NCBI GenBank assembly: GCA_964410665.1
Contig: CAYPIE010000044.1
Location: 1-49,103 of the forward strand
DNA from: CAYPIE01 sp964410665
GTDB taxonomy: Bacteria; Planctomycetota; Planctomycetia; Gemmatales; Gemmataceae
Reading direction: 5' to 3'
DNA: 49,103 nucleotides
Made by a program: the position numbers and the translations under genes
The notes under the pieces: model-generated
Told to the model about the DNA's origin: nothing
Database searches by the model: none
Seen by the model: only the letters and a program-made list of their open reading frames with translations
Shown here: positions 11,023 to 17,969 of the stretch, in pieces
Numbering within the stretch: position 1 is the first letter of the stretch
How the letters are laid out: each line of letters starts with the position of its first letter

Positions 11023-13040
11023 TGTCACTGCTATCACGACCATGGCGACCGGTGCGGCTGCGGCTGGCTCGACTACGGGCACAAGTGTATGACCGGTGGC
11101 GAGGTGAGACGACGGACAGCTACTTCGATTTCCATGATGCGGCGGTATTGAACGCCACTCTGTGTTCGCTCGACTTGCCTCCGTTGTCCCTGGACCCGGC
11201 CGACCCTGCCCGGGATGTCGCCGGGGCTGCACGTTTTGTGCTGGCGTTGTTGCTCAAGCAGCATGGCCACTACCATCGCCGATTTCCCACGGCGTTGTCT
11301 GATGGAGCCTCGGGAGGTTTTGCTGAACAGGTGCACCATCTGGCAAGGCGGATGCACCTGTCTGCTGAGGCCAGGAGGAATCTTCACGCAGCGTTTGCGG
11401 GCAACCTAGTCGCGCGTGGACAGCGCGTTTATGAGTATCGCATCGATCTACGCCAACAATTCCCAGATGCCTTGACTCCCATGGGACGAGGCCGGTACCT
11501 CCGCTGGTTACTCGAGCATGGCCGCGACGAACTCCAGCTAAGTGTTGAGGACATTCTTTGGTTTCTGTTTTGTCAGCATGAGGATCCTTCCGCAGGGTTA
11601 GCCACGACTTACTTGTTGCAGCCGACTTGGCAAGCGGCGCACCCGTTTGGCTTGACGGTGTTTGGCTGGGAATCGTTGAAAGCTTGGTTGGGGGAGAAGT
11701 ATGGTTTTCAGGGTCGCTGGTTCCATCGCGCCATCCCTCCGACGCAGCTGACGCCCTGGAGTCAATTAGAGGTCTTGCAGCAAAGCTACCCCGATCTCCC
11801 CTTGCCGGCCGTGGCAGAGCAGAGAATGCAAGTGTTCGCCCGCTGGCTAGCACGGCAACGTTTACCTCGGCCTGGGCGAGCATGGTGGCGTGCCTTGCGG
11901 CGTGAGCTCCGCTCTGGGTGCAGCGACCGACCTGGAGTGAATGTGCTGGGACATTTCCGCTATGTGTCGGGCTTACGTGAAGCGGCCCTTGGTGTGGTCG
12001 ATGCGTTGGCAACGCAGCCAATACGTCTGACCACTCGGGATATCCCCGTGATCTATCCCACCGACTGGACCGATACGCGACGCTATCTGGGCTTAGAACA
12101 GTTCAACACTTCGATCATCAACTTGGCCATCAATACCGATATCGAGCCACATGTCGTACGTGGAGGCTTACGCCTACGCGAAGGAGTCTACCGGATTGCC
12201 ATTTGGTACTGGGAACTATCGCGTATTCCTGAGGCCTGGCGTAGTAAGGCCGAGTTGCTCCAGGAGATCTGGGCCCCGAGCCGGTTTGTCGCCGACGCAT
12301 TGTGCGAAGTGATGCCTTGCCCGGTGTTGCCGATGTTGCCTGGACTGCGGCTCACTCCCTTCGTCCCATTGGGGAAAGAGGCGTTCGGCCTGGATCCAGC
12401 GCGTTTTACCTTTTTGTTTCTGTTTGACATGCTGAGCATTCTGGAACGGAAGAATCCGCTGGGGCTCATCGACGCCTTTCGGCAGGCCTTTCATCCGGCC
12501 GAACCAGTGCAATTGGTGATCAAGGTGGCGCGTGGGAGCGAACGGCCCGCAGACCTGGCTCGGTTGCAGGCAGCCGCTGATCAAGCGGGGGTCATCCTGC
12601 TCGACCAGGTGTTGTCGCGGGCCGAGGTACTTGCTCTACTGGATGCAAGTGACGCTTATGTGTCACTGCACCGTTCAGAAGGGCTGGGTCTGAGTCTCGC
12701 CGAGGCGATGCTTCTGGGAAAGCCGACGATTGCCACGGCGTACTCAGGCAATCTAGACTTCATGACTGCCGACAATTCTTTGTTGGTCGACTACCAACTC
12801 CTTCCACTAAACCAGGATTACGAGCCCTACCCACGTGACTGTCACTGGGCGGACCCTGATCTGGCGATGGCGGCACAGCACCTCCGCTGGGTATTCGACC
12901 ACCCCGAGGAGGCCTGCGCACTCGGCTTGCGTGCCCGTGGGCAGGTGCAGCGAATCCTCGACCCGATCGCCGCTGGGGAACGGATGTTTACAAGACTTCA
13001 AGCGATTCAGCAAACGACCCCTACTCGGTTTGTGGGCTGA
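11019..13040 (+). CDS. GT4-family glycosyltransferase with helical N-terminal domain (paralog 2)
   Basis: 673 residues, the same architecture as its upstream neighbour: a helical N-terminus (LALLLKQHGHYHRRF, LSDGASGGFAEQV, ILWFLFCQHEDPSAG), then GT-B halves starting at VNVLGHFRYVSGLR (near 307), with FLFLFDMLSILERKNPLGL (near 467) and SLHRSEGLGLSLAEAMLLGKP (near 548). About 60 extra residues precede the GT-B part. The ATG at 11019 overlaps the preceding TGA; a second ATG at 11022 is equally possible. Nucleotide identity with paralog 1 is very high around the donor-site motif, including a 35-nt exact match. The last 20 bp overlap the 3' end of ribH on the other strand. Confidence 0.88.
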   Translation: MMSLLSRPWRPVRLRLARLRAQVYDRWRGETTDSYFDFHDAAVLNATLCSLDLPPLSLDPADPARDVAGAARFVLALLLKQHGHYHRRFPTALSDGASGGFAEQVHHLARRMHLSAEARRNLHAAFAGNLVARGQRVYEYRIDLRQQFPDALTPMGRGRYLRWLLEHGRDELQLSVEDILWFLFCQHEDPSAGLATTYLLQPTWQAAHPFGLTVFGWESLKAWLGEKYGFQGRWFHRAIPPTQLTPWSQLEVLQQSYPDLPLPAVAEQRMQVFARWLARQRLPRPGRAWWRALRRELRSGCSDRPGVNVLGHFRYVSGLREAALGVVDALATQPIRLTTRDIPVIYPTDWTDTRRYLGLEQFNTSIINLAINTDIEPHVVRGGLRLREGVYRIAIWYWELSRIPEAWRSKAELLQEIWAPSRFVADALCEVMPCPVLPMLPGLRLTPFVPLGKEAFGLDPARFTFLFLFDMLSILERKNPLGLIDAFRQAFHPAEPVQLVIKVARGSERPADLARLQAAADQAGVILLDQVLSRAEVLALLDASDAYVSLHRSEGLGLSLAEAMLLGKPTIATAYSGNLDFMTADNSLLVDYQLLPLNQDYEPYPRDCHWADPDLAMAAQHLRWVFDHPEEACALGLRARGQVQRILDPIAAGERMFTRLQAIQQTTPTRFVG

Positions 13041-13500
13041 GCTGCCGATAGAGGTGCATCATTTCGAGGGCGGTCAGTCCTGCATCAAAGCCCTTGTTCC
13101 CTGACTTGGCCCCGGCTCGATTGATGGCCTGCTCCAGGGTGTCACAGGTGAGCACGCCAAAGATGACCGGAATCTTGCTGTCAGCGGCGAGCCGGGCGAT
13201 CCCATTGGTGGCGGCATTGGCAACGTAGTCGTAGTGATCGGTCTCGCCGCGGATGACACAGCCTAGACAGATGATGGCCGTATATTGACCACTGTGGACT
13301 AACTGGCCGACGACCCCCGGAATCTCAAACGAGCCCGGCACCCGAACCAGGGTCAGGGCGTTTGGCTCGATTCCGTGGCGAGTCAGAGCATCGGTTGCAC
13401 CTTCAATCAGTCGGTCGACTACCATCGCGTTAAAGCGTGCCGCGACCAGAGCTACTCGCCCGCCAACGGGAGGGGTGTAAGCTCCCTCGAGTGTACGCAT
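13021..13500 (-). CDS. ribH: 6,7-dimethyl-8-ribityllumazine synthase
   Basis: 159 residues from the ATG at 13500, the usual length of the family; GGAGG lies 12 bases upstream. The enzyme condenses 5-amino-6-ribitylamino-uracil with 3,4-dihydroxy-2-butanone 4-phosphate in the penultimate step of riboflavin synthesis. Visible signatures are RVALVAARFN (active-site Phe near residue 23), LVRVPGSFEIP (51-61), CLGCVIRGETDHYDYV with the catalytic His at 89, and PVIFGVLTCDTLEQA. An open frame extends 25 codons further upstream but adds unconserved residues, so the shorter start is preferred. It is isolated from other rib genes and converges on the glycosyltransferase operon with a 20-bp overlap. Confidence 0.95.
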   Translation of the reverse strand: MRTLEGAYTPPVGGRVALVAARFNAMVVDRLIEGATDALTRHGIEPNALTLVRVPGSFEIPGVVGQLVHSGQYTAIICLGCVIRGETDHYDYVANAATNGIARLAADSKIPVIFGVLTCDTLEQAINRAGAKSGNKGFDAGLTALEMMHLYRQLSPQTE

Positions 13501-13620
13501 TGGCTCGTTCGTCCTCCAAGTGCTGGAGCTAGGGATGGCCGAGCGAATTCGGCAAAACCCTTCTTTCCTGGTCAATCGTGTTCTATGGTGTCGGTGTGGG
13601 CCACCTGCTCACACCTTCAT

Positions 13621-13652
13621 GATCCCCCCATCATCACCCAGGTGGGGGGATC
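13621..13652 (-). terminator. Strong GC hairpin between ribH and the upstream membrane-protein gene
   Basis: GATCCCCCC (13621-13629) and GGGGGGATC (13644-13652) form a perfect 9-bp stem with a 14-nt loop; CATG on each side can extend it with a two-base bulge. It lies about 70 bp past the stop of the minus-strand gene at 13720 and about 120 bp before the ribH start. It could end the upstream transcript or form a leader hairpin for ribH. No U-tract follows. Confidence 0.5.
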
Positions 13653-13719
13653 TCATGCCTCTATCCTGCCCGTGACCATGGTGGTTCCCGATCCATCGGG
13701 TAATCAGACCTCTGCACGC

Positions 13720-14391
13720 CTAGACACACACCTCCAAAAAGATGAAGTAGTCTGGCTCACGTTGATACAGGTCGATCATTTTTCGTAAGGTTTCGATTCG
13801 GGTAGCGTGCCAGGGTCGTTCGAGTTCGGGCATGGAATCATGGTAGGGGAAATTGTGTAGATAATCCTCACGGAGCATCATCGCTCGCACCTTGCGAATT
13901 CGTTCATCGCCGACCACCTCACAAGTCAGACACAGGGCGTAGCGTACAGGACGTACTTCCAGATCGGCATCCTGACGAATCAATCCCCAGACAAATTTCT
14001 CACCGACCGCATTGAGGACCGAGTTGAGTAAGTAGAAGCGATCCTCGGGGTCGATCGGCAAAAAAGGGTGGTCGACCGTGACTTGGTCGGTGGCATCGCG
14101 GATTTTCTCCACGGCAAAAGCGTTATGAAAGACTTCTTCCAAGGTTCGTTCAAAAATGGTGCGAATTTTCAGTTTGCCTGCTGCCAAGGTATTCAAGCTA
14201 ATATTGATCCTTCCGAGAAACTGCTTGGTCGTCCATTCTCGGCGAGCCACCCGACTTCCCCACCAGCGGCCGATCACAAAGGAGGCCAGGCCGGTGACGA
14301 TGACCGTCACCAGGGTGGCCAGGATTCGTTGCAGTGATTCGTTCCAGAACGTGGCATTGCCATTCTGGGCCAAGATGAGTATGCGATGCAT
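13720..14391 (-). CDS. Membrane-anchored protein of unknown function
   Basis: 223 residues from the ATG at 14391 (MHRILILAQNG). Residues about 20-40 (ILATLVTVIVTGLASFVIGRWWG) form one membrane helix followed by a basic stop-transfer stretch (RVARREW). The rest is soluble and mixed alpha/beta: KIRTIFERTLEEVFHN, DPEDRFYLLNSVLNAVGEKF, RYALCLTCEVVGDERIRKVRAMML. I recognise no family. An upstream in-frame ATG at 14535 would add 48 residues, but those would overlap the divergent phosphopantetheinyl transferase gene and look unconserved, so the later start is chosen. The 72-bp space to that divergent gene suggests a shared promoter region. Confidence 0.7.
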   Translation of the reverse strand: MHRILILAQNGNATFWNESLQRILATLVTVIVTGLASFVIGRWWGSRVARREWTTKQFLGRINISLNTLAAGKLKIRTIFERTLEEVFHNAFAVEKIRDATDQVTVDHPFLPIDPEDRFYLLNSVLNAVGEKFVWGLIRQDADLEVRPVRYALCLTCEVVGDERIRKVRAMMLREDYLHNFPYHDSMPELERPWHATRIETLRKMIDLYQREPDYFIFLEVCV

Positions 14392-14463
14392 TGGGGGAGT
14401 CTCGGATCCCAAGGAAACGGTCAGCTGGGTCAGCTTAGCCCAGCGAACACGGGTGACAAGAGG

Positions 14464-15246
14464 ATGCGCATTGTCGTGCGAGCTTGGACGAGTCTTGCCC
14501 AACCTCCGCTGGCTTGGCCTGAGGACGAGGTGCATCTCTGGGCCGGTCGGCTGGAGCCACCAGGTAGCGACTTAGCCGACCACCGGTCTGCGCTCCTTCC
14601 CGATGAACAGCAGCGTGCTGACCGCTATCAACTTACCCAGCGACGTGAGCAATTTATCCAGGGACGCGCCTGGCTGCGACGTTTGTTGGCTGCGTATCTG
14701 CAACGACCGCCAACGCAGGTTCCTCTGATGTACGCGGCCGGGGGCAAACCCGTTTTGGCTTCCCCCTGGGAGCAGCTGCAATTTAATTTATCCCACTCGG
14801 GCGACTGGCTGGTGGCTGCGGTGACGGTTGCCGGTCGGGTTGGGGTGGATATTGAGCGTCCCCGTCCCATCAAACGCCTGCAGGAATTTGTCGAACGCTT
14901 CTTTTCCCCGGCGGAGAGTGCGGCGTTTGCAACCTTGCCACAGTCTGTCCAGCGACAGGTCTTCTTTCACACCTGGACGCGGAAGGAAGCCTTGCTCAAA
15001 GCCCGCGCTGCCAGTGTCCAGAGCATGGATCGATTTACAGTGACCCTGGACCCGGACTGCCCAGCACGGCTAATTGCTTGGGACGAAGAGCCGGGAGCGG
15101 CCCGCCAATGGTCGCTGGGCAGCTGGGAACCTTGGGCCGATTTGGTGCTCGGACTGGCTGTGGAAAGTCCTCCGGGTACGCTGACGCAGCTGCCGCTAGA
15201 AATCTCGGCCTTGCTGGACGGCCAAGTTCCAATCCCCGACAGTTGA
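14464..15246 (+). CDS. 4'-phosphopantetheinyl transferase, Sfp/HetI type
   Basis: 260 residues from the ATG at 14464 (MRIVVRAWTSLAQ). It moves the phosphopantetheine arm of CoA onto the serine of a carrier protein. The key motifs are present: FNLSHSGDWLVAAV (108-120), VGVDIERPRP with the Mg-binding Asp129 and Glu131, and FFHTWTRKEALLKA (168-180), the W-x-x-KEA motif. The QGRAWLRRLLAAYL segment near 67-80 is also typical. An in-frame start 26 codons upstream exists, but the added residues are not family-like. No polyketide or peptide synthetase is in the window, so its carrier protein lies elsewhere; it may also serve the fatty-acid carrier protein. Confidence 0.9.
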   Translation: MRIVVRAWTSLAQPPLAWPEDEVHLWAGRLEPPGSDLADHRSALLPDEQQRADRYQLTQRREQFIQGRAWLRRLLAAYLQRPPTQVPLMYAAGGKPVLASPWEQLQFNLSHSGDWLVAAVTVAGRVGVDIERPRPIKRLQEFVERFFSPAESAAFATLPQSVQRQVFFHTWTRKEALLKARAASVQSMDRFTVTLDPDCPARLIAWDEEPGAARQWSLGSWEPWADLVLGLAVESPPGTLTQLPLEISALLDGQVPIPDS

Positions 15247-15257
15247 CATTCTGTCAT

Positions 15258-15268
15258 GGCATTATGCC
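15258..15268. promoter_or_regulatory. Short palindrome upstream of the arsR-type gene (possible operator)
   Basis: GGCAT-T-ATGCC is a perfect 5-bp dyad 61 bp before the ArsR-family start codon; TAGAAT (15280-15285) just after it resembles a -10 box. ArsR proteins often bind short dyads in their own promoter. The site is short and could be chance. Confidence 0.25.
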
Positions 15269-15329
15269 CGCTTACCCGCTAGAATTATACCATTGGATTT
15301 GACCCCACGAAGCCGTATTCCTGGATGCA

Positions 15330-15719
15330 ATGATGACTGAGCGGTATGACCCCCTCGATCCACCGCGGTGTGCGCAAATGTTGGCCGCCCTGGCCGCACC
15401 TGAACGCTTGCGGATTGTACGCTATCTCCGTAATGGTGCGAAAAATGTTGGAGCCATTGCCGAAATGTTGGACACGGCTCCGGTCAATGTGTCGCACCAC
15501 CTGTCGGTGCTCAAGCATGCGGGAATTATTGAAGGCGATAAGCAAGGCCGTTTTATCTACTATGCTCTAAGGCCAGGATTGTTTCAGGATGACGATGAAC
15601 TCGATGGGATCGAGCATCTCAACCTGGGTTGCTGTCGCCTGGAGGTACCGCGCTTTGTCAACCTCGAACTGGATGAAGAAGAGGATACCGTGATCGAGGA
15701 GGAAGAAGCCAACTCGTGA
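15330..15719 (+). CDS. ArsR-family winged-helix transcriptional regulator
   Basis: 129 residues. The N-terminal two-thirds is an ArsR winged helix: MLAALAAPERLRIVRYL, the recognition helix region VGAIAEMLDTAPVNVSHHLSVLKHAGII, and the wing GDKQGRFIYYALRPG. After it comes a short tail with adjacent cysteines (HLNLGCCRLEVP, near residues 97-108) and then a strongly acidic end (LDEEEDTVIEEEEANS). The canonical ELCVCDL metal site of helix 3 is absent, so if it senses metal or redox it must use the tail cysteines (inference). ATG at 15330 or 15333 are both possible. It converges on the ABC-2 operon with only four bases between stops. Confidence 0.88.
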   Translation: MMTERYDPLDPPRCAQMLAALAAPERLRIVRYLRNGAKNVGAIAEMLDTAPVNVSHHLSVLKHAGIIEGDKQGRFIYYALRPGLFQDDDELDGIEHLNLGCCRLEVPRFVNLELDEEEDTVIEEEEANS

Positions 15720-15723
15720 GCCG

Positions 15724-16713
15724 TCATAGTGGGGCGGGGATGTCGCGTCGGGCAAAAATCCAACCTGCCCCCAGATAGCTCAGCAGGCTGATCGTGGTCA
15801 AGACACCGACCATGGGCAAGGCAAACAAGGGTTTGCCGGTATTCCAAACCTGGCCTAGTTCGACGGTCCAACGATCGTCCAAAACGATTCGCTGTGGCTG
15901 ATAATAATAGAACACGCTAAACGGCCGCAGAAACGCCATCTGGTCCCAAAGCTGTCCAAGCACATTGATCAAAAACATCACCAGGACTACCATGACGGCC
16001 TGACCGACCACCCACCAGCGGAAGCGACCGCGCGCCGAGGCCAACACGGTCAGGCCACTCACGGCAAATAAGAAGGCCGCGACATTGCACAAGCCGGCCG
16101 GGATTCCGGAGACATCGACCTGAAGAACCCGCGGCGGCGCGGCGGTTTGGCCAGGGTTTTCCAGCCCGACTCCCCCCAGGGCTTCCTGAATCCGGCCTAA
16201 TAGATCGGTATCGACGGTAAACGGGCCAGCAATCCATAGCCCTAGATGTGTCCCGCCGAGCATGGCCAGGCATAGCAGGGGGATCACGGTCAGGTCCACG
16301 GCCAGATGGGCCAGGATCAGTTTGGTCCGTGCCAGCGGTTGGGCCAGGAGTAACTCCATGGTGCCACGATCAATCTCCCCGGCCACCGCGCCAGCGGCGC
16401 GGCCAATCGACCAGATGCAGAACGTGGTAAGTACGAATGGATGCAGATAGCCAATCATAAGCATTTGTGCTGGCTTCTGGAACTGCAACTGCTCACCGCC
16501 GAGGATAGCCTCATAGACCTTGCCGGCACTTTCGAAGATCATCTTCTGGATAATGCCCATCATCCCTTGCGCTTCCAGAGCGGGGGCCAGTTGGGTGGTA
16601 ATGCGATGGGTGACCTGAACCCAGAGCAGCTCAAAGCCGGCCAAGAGCAACAAGACTACCAACAGCGGCACTCGAATGTCGCGTAACAGCTTACCCCAGA
16701 GCGTAACGATCAT
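15724..16713 (-). CDS. ABC-2 type transporter, membrane permease subunit
   Basis: 329 residues from the ATG at 16713, whose ATGA overlaps the stop of the ATPase gene, giving coupled translation. It begins with a cytoplasmic stretch and a first helix LLVVLLLLAGFELLWV, followed by a large extracytoplasmic segment, then helices near VLTTFCIWSIGRAAGAVAG, LTVIPLLCLAMLGG, CNVAAFLFAVSGLTVLA, WWVVGQAVMVVLVMFLINVLG and ALPMVGVLTTISLLSYLGAGWIF. The segment REIDRGTMELLLAQPLARTKLILAHL is the signature of NatB/ABC-2 permeases (here GEIDRGTMELLLAQPL). With the ATPase it forms an exporter; the substrate is unknown. Confidence 0.85.
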   Translation of the reverse strand: MIVTLWGKLLRDIRVPLLVVLLLLAGFELLWVQVTHRITTQLAPALEAQGMMGIIQKMIFESAGKVYEAILGGEQLQFQKPAQMLMIGYLHPFVLTTFCIWSIGRAAGAVAGEIDRGTMELLLAQPLARTKLILAHLAVDLTVIPLLCLAMLGGTHLGLWIAGPFTVDTDLLGRIQEALGGVGLENPGQTAAPPRVLQVDVSGIPAGLCNVAAFLFAVSGLTVLASARGRFRWWVVGQAVMVVLVMFLINVLGQLWDQMAFLRPFSVFYYYQPQRIVLDDRWTVELGQVWNTGKPLFALPMVGVLTTISLLSYLGAGWIFARRDIPAPL

Positions 16714-17600
16714 GACTCGGTCCCGTGATAACGCTGATACAGGGGGGCCAGTCCTAACGGCTCGATGCGCAAATCCTCCGGTGCATGCCGCTCGAGCCAA
16801 ACCAATAGCTCCGAAAGCGGTCCGGTATGCTGCAGATGGTACATGCCATCGGCACGTAGAGCATCGTAGGGCATTGGTTGTTGGTCAGGGGCGGTATCGG
16901 GCGGGTGGCCCAGCCGGACGATGACCCGTCGGGACTGACGTAGCTCGGCCATGACCTGAACATGCACCAGTTGGCCCTGGCGAAGAATGCCGACCCGGTC
17001 GCACACTTGCTCCACCTCGGTAAGCACATGGGAGGAGAACAGGACTGCCTGCCCCCGCTGACGAGCCAGCTGCAACTGGTCGAGCAGCTCATCACGCATG
17101 GTCGGATCGAGCGTATTGGTCGGCTCATCAAGAATGATCAAGGGCACATCCGGTACCAGTACTGCCAGCAGGGCCACTTTGCGTTTCATCCCACTGGATA
17201 ACTGGGTGAGGGGTCGCTCCAGGTCGATCTCAAAGCGTTTCGCCAGACGATTCACTGCCGACCCAGGCTCTTGCCCGCGTAGCCGACCGAGGAAGCGAAT
17301 CAGTTGTCGTCCAGTCATGTTTTCATACAGCCGGAGTTCGCCAGGCAGATAGGCGACGCGGCGGCGGACCTCGACCGATTGCTGCCAGCAATCAAACCCG
17401 GCAATCTGTGCGGTGCCGGCACTGGGTTGCATAAAGCCGAGCAGGAGCCGTAAGGCCGTGGATTTTCCCGAGCCGTTGGGGCCGAGCAGACCAAAGATTT
17501 CTCCCGGCGGGATGGTCAAGTCCACGGCATCGAGGGCCCGGTAGTCGCCATACAATTTGGTAAGCTGGCGGGTCTGTAGCAGGGGGGTGCGGGTGTCCAT
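16710..17600 (-). CDS. ABC transporter ATP-binding protein (ABC-2 exporter type)
   Basis: 296 residues from the ATG at 17600 (MDTRTPLLQTRQLTKLYG). Walker A is GPNGSGKST (40-48), the signature is LSSGMKRKVALL, Walker B is VPLIILDEPTNTLDP and the switch His is in AVLFSSHVLTEVEQVCDR. This matches the CcmA/NatA class that pairs with ABC-2 permeases. The C-terminal ~90 residues form a small extra domain common in that class. An upstream in-frame ATG at 17678 would add 26 unconserved residues and run through a palindrome at 17670-17687; no good Shine-Dalgarno decides it. The permease follows with a 4-bp overlap. Confidence 0.93.
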   Translation of the reverse strand: MDTRTPLLQTRQLTKLYGDYRALDAVDLTIPPGEIFGLLGPNGSGKSTALRLLLGFMQPSAGTAQIAGFDCWQQSVEVRRRVAYLPGELRLYENMTGRQLIRFLGRLRGQEPGSAVNRLAKRFEIDLERPLTQLSSGMKRKVALLAVLVPDVPLIILDEPTNTLDPTMRDELLDQLQLARQRGQAVLFSSHVLTEVEQVCDRVGILRQGQLVHVQVMAELRQSRRVIVRLGHPPDTAPDQQPMPYDALRADGMYHLQHTGPLSELLVWLERHAPEDLRIEPLGLAPLYQRYHGTES

Positions 17601-17969
17601 GCGGTCATTTGTAACAGGGCGTGGCCGAAGTTCCAGAGAGTTTGCTCGTGACCTGATCGTAGCATGAGGGTGTGGCAATTGTCACACTGCCCCGACGGCA
17701 TCGGGCGAATTCCGTGATTTGGTGGTGGCACGCGGCGAGAAACCCGTAAATTCGGAGGGCTCGCTCGAAAACGGGATCGTTCCAACTGTAGAGCATAGCT
17801 ACAAACGACTTGCGATCCTCATCAATTGTTTCCAGGGCTTCGGACGGACGTTTTTCGCAAGCTGGGACGTAACGTCGTGAGCAGGGCCGCAAGGTCCGGA
17901 GCCCTTCTCTGGGGGTGTCGGCGAGCATCGGACCAGCAGAGCTGGGTCACCTTCAGGGGAGGCTTGGAC
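17601..17969. other. 369-bp region between kinase gene and ABC operon
   Basis: A 107-codon minus frame (17605-17928) is open here, but it has no recognised motif, no good ribosome site and poor composition, so it is not called. The region holds an 18-bp near-palindrome (17670-17687, listed) and a weaker dyad TGTAG-N7-CTACA (17787-17803). Either may control the ABC-2 operon. Confidence 0.4.
17670..17687. promoter_or_regulatory. Near-perfect 18-bp palindrome upstream of the ABC-2 operon
   Basis: GTGTGGCAATTGTCACAC is symmetric at 16 of 18 positions, about 70 bp before the ATPase ATG. The size and symmetry fit a homodimeric repressor operator. The cognate regulator is not evident; the nearby ArsR gene is a possible but unproven candidate. 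Confidence 0.4.

Noticed and set aside
17605..17928. 107-codon minus frame between the kinase and the ABC operon
   Set aside because: No family features, no Shine-Dalgarno, and it contains two dyads that look regulatory; kept only as a remark in the intergenic entry.
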